Of a stretch of DNA of 64,000 nt, positions 1 to 7,902 are shown piece by piece (positions within the stretch are counted from its first letter, which is position 1; each line of letters starts with the position of its first letter). This DNA comes from DATFQE01 sp963738205 (GTDB lineage: Bacteria; Actinomycetota; Thermoleophilia; Gaiellales; Gaiellaceae), in assembly GCA_963738205.1 (NCBI GenBank), contig CAVTVQ010000006.1, positions 1,426,001 to 1,490,000 of the forward strand, given 5' to 3'. The translations under genes and the position numbers were made by a program. The notes under the pieces were generated by a model, which ran no database searches, was not told the origin of the DNA, and saw nothing but the letters and a program-made list of their open reading frames with translations.

Positions 1-904
1 GGGCGAGTCGCTGGTCCTCATCACTGAGTCCCATGCGCTCCGCGATGTCTCGTGCGTAGATTGCGACCGCAGCGGAGTGGCCGGCGGTGTATTGGTCTCG
101 CGCATCTAGCGCCGCCACCAATGCCGCGGCAAACGAGAGGTTCGCGCGTTCGAGTTGTGTGTTGGTGGCCGTGACGTCTTCAGCGAGTTGGCGCTGGTGC
201 TCATAGAGGACGAACAGCCGCTGTGCCGCTAGGGCGGGGACGAAGAATAGGGGCAAAGTCCAGGCGGAGAGCTCCTGGTACGCGATCACGAGGAGTGCGA
301 CGAGCGGTGCGTAGAGCGGAACTGAGGCGATGACAGCGGGGGCAAGCAGTCTCACTACCGCAGTAACGCTCGCTTTTCCTCTCAACCGCATCGTCACGGC
401 TGTAAAGGCGATATCGAGCGTCGTAGCGACGAGGGCGCCAAGTACTGCGGCGACAGCCGTCGCCGCCACTCCGTTCAACGGAAGCTCAAGCGCTGCCTGC
501 GCGACCAGGCCGGTCGCTCCACCTGTGAGCGCACGGCTGGACGTGTAGACGCCCCACCGCATGAACGGTGGCCTGAAGTCCCCAGCCGTCGATGCGGCAG
601 CGACCAACAGCGCCTCCACGGGACCGAAAAGCACCGCCGTGAAAACCATCGCGACTAGCGAGACGGACGCCTCGAGGTTGTCTCCAAGCCGCGCGCTCCA
701 CCGCTCTGAAACCGCAGCCACCGCCGCGAGTGCCGCAACGGCCCACGGATTTGCAGTAACCCCTTGCACCGAGGCGCAGAGTCCAAGGAGGGCAACCGCC
801 CCGCCGGCGAGAGCGGCCAGGTAAACGACCATCGTCCAGTCGATCCGGTCCGCCCTGCGGCCGAGCGGCCTGACTCTTCCCAAATCTTCCGAAATCGCTT
901 GCAT
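1..904 (-). CDS. Membrane-anchored HD/HD-GYP-type protein, C-terminus cut by the window edge
   Basis: The reading frame opens at ATG (904) and runs off the left edge; 301 residues are visible and no stop is present. The first ~215 residues are a chain of hydrophobic segments alternating with short charged loops, resembling the multi-pass sensor region of bacterial HD-GYP proteins. A short linker follows, and then the start of an HD domain (ALDARDQYTAGHSAAVAIY, then ARDIAERMGLSDEDQRLA) that closely resembles the opening of HD-GYP domains, including the first metal-ligand His in TAGHS. The HD doublet and the GYP motif would lie outside the window, so cyclic-di-GMP phosphodiesterase activity is inferred rather than seen. 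A diguanylate cyclase occurs at 42621-43805. A small peptide ORF starts divergently at 963. Confidence 0.72.
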   Translation of the reverse strand, partial: MQAISEDLGRVRPLGRRADRIDWTMVVYLAALAGGAVALLGLCASVQGVTANPWAVAALAAVAAVSERWSARLGDNLEASVSLVAMVFTAVLFGPVEALLVAAASTAGDFRPPFMRWGVYTSSRALTGGATGLVAQAALELPLNGVAATAVAAVLGALVATTLDIAFTAVTMRLRGKASVTAVVRLLAPAVIASVPLYAPLVALLVIAYQELSAWTLPLFFVPALAAQRLFVLYEHQRQLAEDVTATNTQLERANLSFAAALVAALDARDQYTAGHSAAVAIYARDIAERMGLSDEDQRLA

Positions 905-926
905 AGTCACCCGAAAGGGTTATAGG
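899..926 (+). promoter_or_regulatory. Possible sigma-70-type promoter for the 17-codon ORF
   Basis: TTGCAT (899-904) and TATAGG (921-926) are separated by 16 nt. They lie about 37 nt upstream of the ATG at 963 and overlap the start codon of the divergent HD-domain gene. The assignment rests on motif similarity only. Confidence 0.35.
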
Positions 927-962
927 CTCCCCGTTGCCGTCAGTCCCCCGCAAGGAGGAGTT

Positions 963-1016
963 ATGCGCCGCCTAGTCATCAGGGCTGCCCTTCCCGGCTT
1001 TACGAAGGGCTGGTAA
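963..1016 (+). CDS. Possible 17-residue peptide with a near-perfect Shine-Dalgarno
   Basis: ATG at 963 is preceded by AAGGAGGAGTT, one of the strongest ribosome binding sites in the window at ideal spacing. The frame encodes MRRLVIRAALPGFTKGW and stops at TAA (1014-1016). The peptide is short, basic at the N-terminus and then hydrophobic. The last third of the ORF and its stop codon lie in an 8-bp hairpin (996-1020). It could be a genuine small protein, a leader peptide coupled to that hairpin, or a chance ORF behind a purine-rich tract. I do not recognise the peptide, and no gene follows on the plus strand before 1657. Confidence 0.4.
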   Translation: MRRLVIRAALPGFTKGW

Positions 1017-1020
1017 AGCC
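996..1020 (+). other. Hairpin overlapping the end of the 17-codon ORF
   Basis: GGCTTTAC (996-1003) and GTAAAGCC (1013-1020) are perfect inverted repeats around a 9-nt loop. No T-run follows, so a standard intrinsic terminator is unlikely. A translating ribosome would cover the hairpin, which is the geometry of leader-peptide control. Confidence 0.4.
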
Positions 1021-1241
1021 GACGTAGCATCCGTTTTCCACACACCGTGGTCATCCCCCTGTTGAGGGATATCCACAGAGTTGGGGAAAGCGGCTAAACA
1101 AGAGGGGTCGCGCCGGCGTCCCGCCTGAAAGGCCCGAGGGGCGTCGGCCGACAAAGCTTCGGAGCTCGCTGCCTTTCCACGGCTGTGGACAGCGACGTCG
1201 TTGGCGCGCGTTCGAGCGACGATCGCCCGCACTGAGGGCGG
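1021..1241. other. Non-coding stretch with DnaA-box-like 9-mers
   Basis: No convincing gene is visible between the 17-codon ORF and the LuxR-type gene. Three 9-mers each differ by one base from a DnaA-box consensus: TTTTCCACA (1034-1042) and ATATCCACA (1069-1077) on the plus strand, and CTGTCCACA on the minus strand (1184-1192). TTATCCACA is the general consensus and TTGTCCACA the form preferred in high-GC actinobacteria. No AT-rich unwinding region and no dnaA gene is visible here. Confidence 0.35.
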
Positions 1242-1571
1242 CTAGCCGATCAGGCCGCGGCGGAAACCGACGGCGACCGCGTGTGCACGCGACCGCGCCT
1301 GCAGCTTCGCCAGCAGGTGGCGGACGTGAGACTTGACCGTCTCCTCGCTGAGGAAGAGGCGCTGACCGATCTCGCGGTTCACGAGGCCGTCCGAGATCAG
1401 TTGAAGAACCTCGATCTCGCGGGCGGTCGGCTCCTGCTCGAGCTCCTTGAGCGGTGCGGTGAACGGAATCACCTCGGCGTTGCCGTTGGCACGCCGGGCC
1501 GCGACCGCCTCGAAGCGGCGCGAATGGTCCATGTACCGGCTCAGGATCTCCTTACGCTCAGCTGCGTCCAC
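1242..1571 (-). CDS. Short LuxR-family transcriptional regulator (DNA-binding domain only)
   Basis: The product is 109 residues. The first ~45 are charged and have no recognisable sensor or receiver domain. Residues ~48-109 form a LuxR/NarL C-terminal helix-turn-helix: PTAREIEVLQLISDGLVN, then IGQRLFLSEETVKSHVRHLL, the typical recognition helix. A full NarL-type regulator is about 210 residues, so this is a stand-alone DNA-binding protein rather than a response regulator; no histidine kinase is adjacent. It is divergent from the CoA-transferase gene at 1657, which it might control (inference from position). Confidence 0.8.
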   Translation of the reverse strand: MDAAERKEILSRYMDHSRRFEAVAARRANGNAEVIPFTAPLKELEQEPTAREIEVLQLISDGLVNREIGQRLFLSEETVKSHVRHLLAKLQARSRAHAVAVGFRRGLIG

Positions 1572-1656
1572 GAGGGAGCTATCGGTCGTGGAGGCGCCCG
1601 CCTTGACTACCTCGTTCTAGTGATCAGCTTCACCCCTTCGGGGCGAGCGGGTCTCA

Positions 1657-2640
1657 GTGGTAGTTTCCGCGCCGGTGCAGCCGCTCGCCGGGACGCTGGT
1701 CGTCGACCTCACCCGCTACCTGCCCGGCGCCTACGCCGGCCGCGAGCTGCTGCGCCTCGGTGCGCGCGTCGTGCGCATCGAGCCGCCCGAAGGCGACCCG
1801 ATGCGAGCCGTAGCGCCCGCCTGGGATGCAGCCCTCAACGCTGGCAAGGAGTCGGTCGCCGTCGACCTCAAGAACGCGCCGCAGCTCGGGCTCGAGCTCC
1901 TCGCGCGCGCGGACGTGGTGCTCGAAGGGTTCCGCCCGGGTGTCGCCGAGCGCCTGGGTGTCGGCCCCGAAGCCACGCCCGGCACGGCCGTCTATTGCTC
2001 GATTACCGGTTTCGGCCACGACACTGAACACGTCGGCCGCGCAGGACACGACCTGAACTACCTCGGTTGGGCTGGGACGCTTGCCGACACGGTGCCCTCC
2101 CCGCCCCCGGTCCAGGTCGCAGATCTGGCCGCCGGGGCGCTCACGGCTGTCACGCAAATCCTGGCGGCGCTCCTGCAGCGAACGCAGACGGGCCGCGGGG
2201 CTAGGCTCGTCGTCTCCATGACCCACGAATCGCATCGCCTGGCCGCCCACCGCCTCGGCGGGGAGCCCGTCCCGCGCCTACTGACCGGCGGGCTGGCCTG
2301 CTACCGAACCTATGCGACCGCCGACGGCCGCTGGCTCACCATTGCCGCGCTGGAGCCGCAGTTCTTCCGTCGCCTGTGCGAGCTCGTCGACCGGCCCGAA
2401 CTGTTCGACGGGCACCTGGATCCCGAGGCGCAAGAGCCTCTCGGAGACGAGCTCGCCGAGACCTTCGGCGCCAAGCCGCTCGCCGCCTGGCTCCAGCTCT
2501 TCGACGGCGAGGACGTCTGCGCCGGCCCGGTCGCAACGCTGGCCGAGGCCGCGTCCGACTTCGGCGACCCGCCCGAGTCTCGCCCCGCGCCACGGCTCGG
2601 TGAGCACACCGAGGCCTGGCGGCAGGAGCTGATGGCGTGA
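1657..2640 (+). CDS. CaiB/BaiF-family (family III) CoA-transferase
   Basis: The 327-residue product starts at GTG. The N-terminal half carries the family signature: VVDLTRYLPGAYAGRELLRLGARVVRIEPPEGD-like text, then DLKN, LEGFRPGVAERLGVG and SITGFG. The GHD motif that holds the catalytic Asp in this family is seen as RAGHDLNYLGWAG near residue 132. Family members move CoA between acyl groups or epimerise 2-methylacyl-CoAs; alpha-methylacyl-CoA racemases are the closest in feel. At 327 residues it is somewhat shorter than the usual 360-400. The substrate cannot be read from sequence. Its stop overlaps the next start (GTGA), so the two genes are probably co-transcribed. Confidence 0.82.
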   Translation: MVVSAPVQPLAGTLVVDLTRYLPGAYAGRELLRLGARVVRIEPPEGDPMRAVAPAWDAALNAGKESVAVDLKNAPQLGLELLARADVVLEGFRPGVAERLGVGPEATPGTAVYCSITGFGHDTEHVGRAGHDLNYLGWAGTLADTVPSPPPVQVADLAAGALTAVTQILAALLQRTQTGRGARLVVSMTHESHRLAAHRLGGEPVPRLLTGGLACYRTYATADGRWLTIAALEPQFFRRLCELVDRPELFDGHLDPEAQEPLGDELAETFGAKPLAAWLQLFDGEDVCAGPVATLAEAASDFGDPPESRPAPRLGEHTEAWRQELMA

Positions 2641-4136
2641 GGCGCTTCGCCGGCGTGTTGGCGGCCGCGGCGGTCGCCGCACCAACCGCGTTCGCGGCGC
2701 CGCAGCTCACCTTCTCCCGGCCCGAGGCGTTCGGGGGCGGCGTCTTCACGCTGGCAGCGGGCGCGCCGCGTCGCCTGGTCGACGGCAGCGCCGCCGCGTG
2801 GAGCCCGGACGGACGCCGGATCGCAGTGGTTGCGGGTGAGGGCGCAGCGCTCCACGTCGTCGACCCGGACGGCCGATTCCGTGCGCTCCTCGCGCTCGGC
2901 CCCGTCTCGGGGCCTGACTGGTCCCCGGACGGAAGGAAGCTCGTGTTCGAGCGCTTCGGCTGGATCCACACGATCGACGCCGACGGCACCGACGAGCGGC
3001 GAATCGCGCAGGGGCGCAGTCCCGCTTGGTCTCCCGGCGGCCGGCGCATCGCTTTCGTGAGCGACCGGGCGGGCAACGACGACATCTACGCCGTCCGGGC
3101 GACGGGAGGCGGCGTCAAACAGCTCAGCAGCGGCCTGGGCAATGAGAACGACCCCGCCTGGTCGCCGAACGGACGGCGGATCGCGTACGTCACGGACGAG
3201 ACCGGCGCCGCCGAGATCGGCCTCCTGGACGGAGCTACCCAGAAGGTGGGAGCGCTGACGAGCGATCGCTCGGTCGCCTCGATGCCGGCGTGGTCGCCCG
3301 ACGGCAAGCGGATCGCCTACGTGAGCCTTCGTGACGGCGCCGAGGCCGTGTGGTCGGTACCTGCGGCGGGCGGCGCGCCCCGACGGGTCATGCTCGGTGC
3401 CGCCGAGCATCCGCACTGGCGGCCGAGCCCCGAAGTCCAGGAGTTGCTGCCGGACCTCGACCAGCAGCCGCCGTCGGATCTCGACGTCCGCAGCGAGCAC
3501 GGTCGCCATCGACTCTGGTTCACGGCTGCGACGGACAACATCGGTCTTGGCCCGCTGATCGTCTCGGGCCTGCGACCGTCGGGCTCGTTGATCATGCATG
3601 CACTGCAGCGGGTGCGCTTGAGCGACGGCAGCATCCGCGCGTACCCGCGCGTGGGGTTGTGGCGCTACAACTACTCGCCGCACCACGCCCACTGGCACCT
3701 CCTCTACTACCAGCGGTACGAGCTCCGTCGCGGCGACGGCTCGGTGGTCGTCCGGGATCGCAAGAGCGGCTTCTGCCTCGGCGATCGCTACGGCAGCGCG
3801 CCGGGGCACGTCGTCAACCGGGTCTCCCGACCGGTCTACACCGGCTTCTGCAACCTGTACGAGCCGGGCTCGAAGACCGTCGAGGGCGGCACGTCGATCG
3901 GATTCTCCGACCGCTACCACTCGGGGCTCGACGGCCAGAACGTCGACATCACCAATGTCCCGACCGGCGAGTACGTGCTCGTGCACCACACGAACACGCA
4001 GCTGCTGATCCACGAGTTTCGCTACACGAACAACGCCGCGTCGGTTCGGATCCGCCTCAGCTGGCCGCACGGACGGTCGAAACCGCCTGCCGTGCGCGTC
4101 CTCAGGGTTTGTCCGGACTTCGCTCAGTGTCCGTAG
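2637..4136 (+). CDS. Secreted PD40 beta-propeller fused to a lysyl-oxidase-like copper domain
   Basis: The 499-residue product starts at GTG overlapping the previous stop. A signal peptide covers about residues 1-21 (MRRFAGVLAAAAVAAPTAFA). Five TolB-type PD40 blades follow, each with AWSPDGRRIA or a close variant, between ~45 and 265. From ~275 the sequence matches the lysyl oxidase family: HHAHWH near residue 349 supplies the copper histidines, KSGFCLGDR near 376 and SDRYHSGLDGQNVDITNV near 427 align with the segments that carry the Lys and Tyr of the quinone cofactor in animal LOX, and a Cys pair is present. It should be exported and could oxidise lysine side chains; activity is inferred. 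Its 3' end overlaps the convergent SPFH gene by 35 bp. Confidence 0.78.
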   Translation: MRRFAGVLAAAAVAAPTAFAAPQLTFSRPEAFGGGVFTLAAGAPRRLVDGSAAAWSPDGRRIAVVAGEGAALHVVDPDGRFRALLALGPVSGPDWSPDGRKLVFERFGWIHTIDADGTDERRIAQGRSPAWSPGGRRIAFVSDRAGNDDIYAVRATGGGVKQLSSGLGNENDPAWSPNGRRIAYVTDETGAAEIGLLDGATQKVGALTSDRSVASMPAWSPDGKRIAYVSLRDGAEAVWSVPAAGGAPRRVMLGAAEHPHWRPSPEVQELLPDLDQQPPSDLDVRSEHGRHRLWFTAATDNIGLGPLIVSGLRPSGSLIMHALQRVRLSDGSIRAYPRVGLWRYNYSPHHAHWHLLYYQRYELRRGDGSVVVRDRKSGFCLGDRYGSAPGHVVNRVSRPVYTGFCNLYEPGSKTVEGGTSIGFSDRYHSGLDGQNVDITNVPTGEYVLVHHTNTQLLIHEFRYTNNAASVRIRLSWPHGRSKPPAVRVLRVCPDFAQCP

Positions 4137-5016
4137 GCTCGGGCGGCGGCGCGAGCACGTTGCCCACGCGTCCCAGCGCCTGAGCGAAGTCGCTCGGGAT
4201 GATCCAAAGCTTGTTCGAGTCGCCCTGGGCGATCTCGGGCAGCACCTTCAGGTACTGGTAGGCGAGCAGCTTGGGGTCGGCGTCGCCCTCGTGGATCGCC
4301 TGGAAGACGGTCTCGATCGCCTGCGCCTGTCCCTGCGCCTCGAGGATCTGCGCTTCGCGCCGGCCTTCTGCCTTCAGGATGGCGCTCTGCTTCTCGCCTT
4401 CGGCGGTGAGAATCTGCGACTGCTTCACGCCTTCCGCGGTCAGGATCGCAGCGCGGCGGTCGCGCTCGGCCCGCATCTGCTTCTCCATCGCCTCCTGAAT
4501 CGTCCCGGGCGGGTCGATCGCCTTCAGTTCGACACGGTTGACGCGGATGCCCCACTTCCCGGTCGCCTCGTCGAGCACGACCCGGAGCTGCGAGTTGATG
4601 TGGTCGCGTGAGGTCAGCGTGTCCTCGAGCGTGATGCCGCCGATCACGTTGCGCAGAGTCGTGACCGTCAGCTGCTCGATCGCCCAGATGTAGTCGGAGA
4701 TCTCGTAGCTCGCCGCCTTGGGATCGGTGACCTGGAAGTAGATGACAGAGTCGATGTTCACGACGAGGTTGTCCTCGGTGATCACCGGCTGGGGCTCGAA
4801 CGTGACGACCTGCTCACGCAGGTCGATCAACGGCCGCAGACGGTCGACGAACGGGATCACGATCGTCAGTCCCGCGTCCAGCGTGCGGTTGTAGCGGCCG
4901 AGGCGCTCGATGATCCCGGCGTTCGCCTGCGGGACGATCCGCACCGTGCGTACGAGCACGATCAGCACCAACGCCGCGACCACGAGCAAGGCGATGAGAG
5001 CGGCCCATCCTTCCAC
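4102..5016 (-). CDS. SPFH/band 7 (stomatin-like) membrane protein
   Basis: The 304-residue product starts at GTG behind GGAGG. One N-terminal transmembrane segment (about 5-25) precedes an SPFH domain with the typical IVPQANAGIIERLGRYNRTL, DLREQVVTFEPQPVITEDN and VELKAIDPPGTIQEAMEKQM segments. An Ala/Glu-rich coiled coil follows (AEGVKQSQILTAEGEKQSAI) that drives oligomerisation in this family. Proteins of this type (QmcA, stomatin) form cage-like membrane microdomain scaffolds. It lies 9 bp downstream of the NfeD-like gene; the stomatin-NfeD pair is a classic conserved operon, which strengthens both calls. Confidence 0.92.
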   Translation of the reverse strand: MEGWAALIALLVVAALVLIVLVRTVRIVPQANAGIIERLGRYNRTLDAGLTIVIPFVDRLRPLIDLREQVVTFEPQPVITEDNLVVNIDSVIYFQVTDPKAASYEISDYIWAIEQLTVTTLRNVIGGITLEDTLTSRDHINSQLRVVLDEATGKWGIRVNRVELKAIDPPGTIQEAMEKQMRAERDRRAAILTAEGVKQSQILTAEGEKQSAILKAEGRREAQILEAQGQAQAIETVFQAIHEGDADPKLLAYQYLKVLPEIAQGDSNKLWIIPSDFAQALGRVGNVLAPPPEPTDTERSPDKP

Positions 5017-5025
5017 CTCTACCTC

Positions 5026-5451
5026 CTATTCGTAGACGAGCGCGGTTGCGCCCTCGATCTTCGCGACCTCGACCCGTGCCCCCGGCTCGATCACCTGGCC
5101 GTCGAGGTATGCACGCGCGGACCAGACCTCGCCGCCGATCTTCACCTGGCCGTTGAGGTCGTCGACGCGTTCGGTGACGACTGCCTTGGCGCCGATCAGC
5201 GCCGCCGTCCCGGTGCGTAGGCGAGCCGGCGTGCGCAGGTGCTGCTTCGCGATCGGCCGGAGCAACGCGACCGAGGCGACCGACGCGACGATGAACACCA
5301 GGAGCTGGATGACCACACCGGCACCGACCGCAGCCACCACACCGGCCGCGACAGCCGCGAGCGCCAGAAGGCCGAGCAGGAAACCGAGAGTCAAGACCTC
5401 GCCAACCGCGAGCGCCGCTGCGAGGACGACCCACAGAACCCAGTCGGGCAC
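5026..5451 (-). CDS. NfeD-like membrane protein with OB-fold
   Basis: The product is 141 residues. I chose the GTG at 5451 because AGGA lies 9 nt upstream and the protein then opens directly into its first transmembrane segment (VPDWVLWVVLAAALAVGEVL). Two or three hydrophobic helices cover residues 1-75. The C-terminal ~60 residues form the short NfeD OB-fold (LIGAKAVVTERVDDLNGQVK, then GARVEVAKIEGATALVYE). NfeD proteins partner SPFH proteins, and the SPFH gene is immediately downstream. This is the short form, lacking the ClpP-like serine protease domain of full-length NfeD. The open frame extends upstream into the HAD gene, but that part is not coding. Confidence 0.88.
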   Translation of the reverse strand: MPDWVLWVVLAAALAVGEVLTLGFLLGLLALAAVAAGVVAAVGAGVVIQLLVFIVASVASVALLRPIAKQHLRTPARLRTGTAALIGAKAVVTERVDDLNGQVKIGGEVWSARAYLDGQVIEPGARVEVAKIEGATALVYE

Positions 5452-5462
5452 CGAGACCGATC

Positions 5463-6146
5463 CTAATTCGTGAGGCCGATCGCGGCGGGCAGTGCGCGCA
5501 GGTCGGTCAGCCGATCGGGCTGCTCGGGGAAGCGGTTCTCGCGGTCGAGCAGGAACGCGCGCATGCCAAGCGCCCGCGCGCCTTCGATGTCGTCCTCGGG
5601 GGAGTCCCCGACCATCACCGCCTCGTCGGCCGCGACCTCGAGCCGCTGGAGCACCGCGCGGAAGATAGACGGATGCGGCTTCGTCCAGCCGTGCCCGCGC
5701 GAGCCGAGCGCCACGTCGACGTCGAGCTTGTGGTCGGCGACGAACTCGTCGAGGTTCCGCGCACCGTTCGAGACGAGCCCCAGCTTGAGACGGTGGCGGC
5801 GGAGGAGCTCCAGGGTCGGCAGTGCGTCGTCGTAGAGGTCGAAGTTGTGCGATTGCTCCCAGCGCTGTTCGATCTCGATCGCGCACTCACGAGCCCACGG
5901 GCTGTCGCCGCCGCCCATCCCGCGCACGATTCGCTCGGTGAACGCGAACCAGATCTCCTCGTCGTGCTCGAGCTCGGGGTGCTTCTGGAGGGTCTCGAGC
6001 GCGCGGAGACGCGCCTGTTCGTAGAGCGCGGGATCGAGGTCGAGGCCGTAGCGCTCGCCTGCGCGGCGGTAGGCGTCGGGACCGAGCTCAGGCCCCGGCC
6101 TCGCGAGCGTGAAGTCGACGTCGAAGAGAACTGCCTGCAGGGCCAA
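5463..6146 (-). CDS. HAD-superfamily hydrolase (subfamily IA)
   Basis: The product is about 227 residues and begins at TTG (6146), just before motif I, VLFDVDFTLARPG. That motif has the nucleophile Asp and, unusually, DVDFT where most members have D-x-D-G-T. A cap follows, then motif II LGLVSNGARN, a Lys motif (GHGWTKPHPSIF) and motif IV VMVGDSPEDDIEGARALGM. The start is uncertain: the frame stays open to 6224 but that would overlap the divergent MFS gene, and no clear Shine-Dalgarno is visible. It is probably a small-molecule phosphatase of unknown substrate. It sits 11 bp upstream of nfeD and probably heads that operon. Confidence 0.82.
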   Translation of the reverse strand: MALQAVLFDVDFTLARPGPELGPDAYRRAGERYGLDLDPALYEQARLRALETLQKHPELEHDEEIWFAFTERIVRGMGGGDSPWARECAIEIEQRWEQSHNFDLYDDALPTLELLRRHRLKLGLVSNGARNLDEFVADHKLDVDVALGSRGHGWTKPHPSIFRAVLQRLEVAADEAVMVGDSPEDDIEGARALGMRAFLLDRENRFPEQPDRLTDLRALPAAIGLTN

Positions 6147-6175
6147 AACGACCGCTGAGGATAGCCTGCCGCCCC

Positions 6176-7408
6176 GTGGCCACCTTCGTCGACGCACTCG
6201 CCGGCGCTCGAACCCTGCAGGCATTCCGCAGCCGGGACTTCCGCCTGCTCTGGTCGGGTCAGATCGTCTCGCTGATGGGGAACGCGGCCTTCCTCGTCGC
6301 GATCGGCTGGAAGACCATCTCGATCACCGGCTCGCCCGGGTCGCTCGGCATCGTGCTCCTGGCCGAAGGCATCGCGATGCTGGCGACGCTGCTCATCGGA
6401 GGCGCGCTCGCCGACCGGTACGAGCGGCGCCGGCTGATGATCATCTCCGACCTGGCGCGGCTGGTCGTCGTGGCAGCCCTCGCCGTCACCGACGCCACCG
6501 GGCACCTCAGCTTTCCCTTACTGATCGCCTTCGCGGTCGGTGTGGGACTCGGCGACGGCTTCTTCCACCCCGCGTTCGGCGGGATCGTCCCGCTCGTCGT
6601 CGAGACGCCACACCTCGCCTCGGCGAACGCGATGATCGGCATTGCCAGGCAGTTGAGCTTCGTCGTCGGTCCGGCGATCGCCGCGGTGATCTACGGCTCC
6701 GTGGGCTCGGCGAGCGTCTTCGGGCTCGACGCGGCGACGTTCGCGGTCTCGGCGCTGCTGCTCTGGAGGGCGCGTCCGCGTCCATTGGAACCGGAGCCGG
6801 CGGAAGGGACGTTCCAGGCGATCGTCTCGGGCGCGCGCTACGTGGCCAGTGTGCCGTGGCTGTGGATCTCGATCGCGCTCGCAGCCGTCGTGCTGATGCT
6901 CGTCATGGCGCCCTACCAGGTGCTGCTGCCGGAGATCGTGAAGGAGAACTTCGGCCGGGGCGTCGGCGCCTACGGGCTGCTGTTCGCGTTGCAGGCGGGC
7001 GGAATGGTCGTGGGCACGCTGATCTTCGGGCAGACGAATCCGCGCCGCCACCGCGTGATCCTCACCTACGGCGCCTGGGCCGTGAACGACATCTGCGTGA
7101 TCCTGTTCGCCCTCTCGAACCACTACGAAGTCGCAGCCGCGCTCGTGTTCGTGCGCGGGGCGCTGATCGGGTACGGCATCGGCATCTGGGAGACCGTTCT
7201 GATGGAATTGGTGCCGACGAACCGCCTCTCGCGTGTGATCAGCCTCGACTTCTTCGGCTCGCTCGGCCTGACGCCCATCGGCTACGCGCTCGCGGCTGTG
7301 CTCGCCGGCCCGCTGGCACCGGCCTCGATCCTGATCGCCGGCGCCGCGATCTCGGCCACACTGTGGCTGGCACCGCTCTCCCTGAAACAGGTGCGGACGG
7401 CCGCATGA
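6176..7408 (+). CDS. MFS transporter (MFS_3 / EntS-like efflux type)
   Basis: The 410-residue product starts at GTG. Twelve hydrophobic segments are visible. After the first helices comes the signature GGALADRYERRRLMIISDLARL (the MFS loop 2-3 motif). The opening FRSRDFRLLWSGQIVSLMGNAAF is typical of the MFS_3 family that includes enterobactin and macrolide exporters. The substrate is unknown. A possible -10 (TAGCCT) lies 8 nt before the start, suggesting a very short or absent leader. It overlaps the CoA-binding gene by 4 nt (ATGA), so the two are probably co-transcribed. Confidence 0.88.
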   Translation: MATFVDALAGARTLQAFRSRDFRLLWSGQIVSLMGNAAFLVAIGWKTISITGSPGSLGIVLLAEGIAMLATLLIGGALADRYERRRLMIISDLARLVVVAALAVTDATGHLSFPLLIAFAVGVGLGDGFFHPAFGGIVPLVVETPHLASANAMIGIARQLSFVVGPAIAAVIYGSVGSASVFGLDAATFAVSALLLWRARPRPLEPEPAEGTFQAIVSGARYVASVPWLWISIALAAVVLMLVMAPYQVLLPEIVKENFGRGVGAYGLLFALQAGGMVVGTLIFGQTNPRRHRVILTYGAWAVNDICVILFALSNHYEVAAALVFVRGALIGYGIGIWETVLMELVPTNRLSRVISLDFFGSLGLTPIGYALAAVLAGPLAPASILIAGAAISATLWLAPLSLKQVRTAA

Positions 7409-7803
7409 AATCGCCCGAGGAGATCCTGGCGTCCGCGAAGACGATCGCGCTGGTCGGCGCCTCGTCCAATCCGGACCGGCCCGCGCACGGCGTCATGCGC
7501 TACCTCCTGCGCGTCGGCTATCGGGTGATCCCGGTGCGGCCGCTGGACTGCGACGAGATTCTCGGTGTGGCCTGCGTCGCCACACTCGCCGACATCGACG
7601 AGCCGATCGACCTCGTCGATGTCTTTCGCAACGTCGAAGCCTGCCCCGGCCACGTGCAGGAGGCGGTCGACGTGGGCGCCCGCGCCGTCTGGCTCCAACT
7701 CGGTCTCGTCTCGCCTGAATCGAGGCGAATCGCCTCGGCGGCCGGGCTCGCCTACGTGGAAGACGCTTGCACCGCCGTCGTTCACCGGCTGGAACTCGCC
7801 TGA
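7405..7803 (+). CDS. CoA-binding domain protein (YccU-like)
   Basis: The 132-residue product is a single Rossmann-type CoA-binding domain. The first beta strand and glycine turn (TIALVGASSNPDRPAHGVMRYLL), the IPVRP strand with its LGV turn, DLVDVFRN and the final GARAVWLQLGL...AGLAYVEDAC match the YccU/CoA_binding_2 family closely in order and length. These small proteins bind CoA in vitro, but the physiological role is unknown. Its ATG overlaps the MFS stop. Confidence 0.88.
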   Translation: MKSPEEILASAKTIALVGASSNPDRPAHGVMRYLLRVGYRVIPVRPLDCDEILGVACVATLADIDEPIDLVDVFRNVEACPGHVQEAVDVGARAVWLQLGLVSPESRRIASAAGLAYVEDACTAVVHRLELA

Positions 7804-7821
7804 GCTAACCTGTTGGCCGCT

Positions 7822-7895
7822 CGGGGTGTGGCGCAGCCTGGTAGCGCGCTCCGTTCGGGTCGGAGAGGTCCCCAGTTCGAATCTGGGCACCCCGA
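7822..7895 (+). tRNA. tRNA-Pro (anticodon CGG)
   Basis: A complete 74-nt cloverleaf is readable. The acceptor stem is CGGGGTG / CACCCCG with discriminator A. The D-arm is GCGCAGCCTGGTAGCGC. The anticodon stem CTCCG / CGGAG encloses TTCGGGT, placing CGG at the anticodon. The T-arm is CCCAG TTCGAAT CTGGG. CCA is not encoded. Confidence 0.97.
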
Positions 7896-7902
7896 TGGGC
7901 GC

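Noticed and set aside
1224..1240. CGCCC/GGGCG inverted repeat as a terminator for the LuxR-type gene
   Set aside because: Only 5 bp with no T-run; such repeats are frequent by chance at this GC content.
2310..4070. 586-codon minus-strand frame opposite the CoA-transferase and propeller/LOX genes
   Set aside because: Composition (Arg/Val/Asp-rich without motifs) and the clear plus-strand proteins mark it as an antisense shadow.
6109..7803. 564-codon plus-strand frame covering the MFS gene
   Set aside because: The MFS protein is in a different frame; only the last 132 codons (from 7405) encode a recognisable protein.
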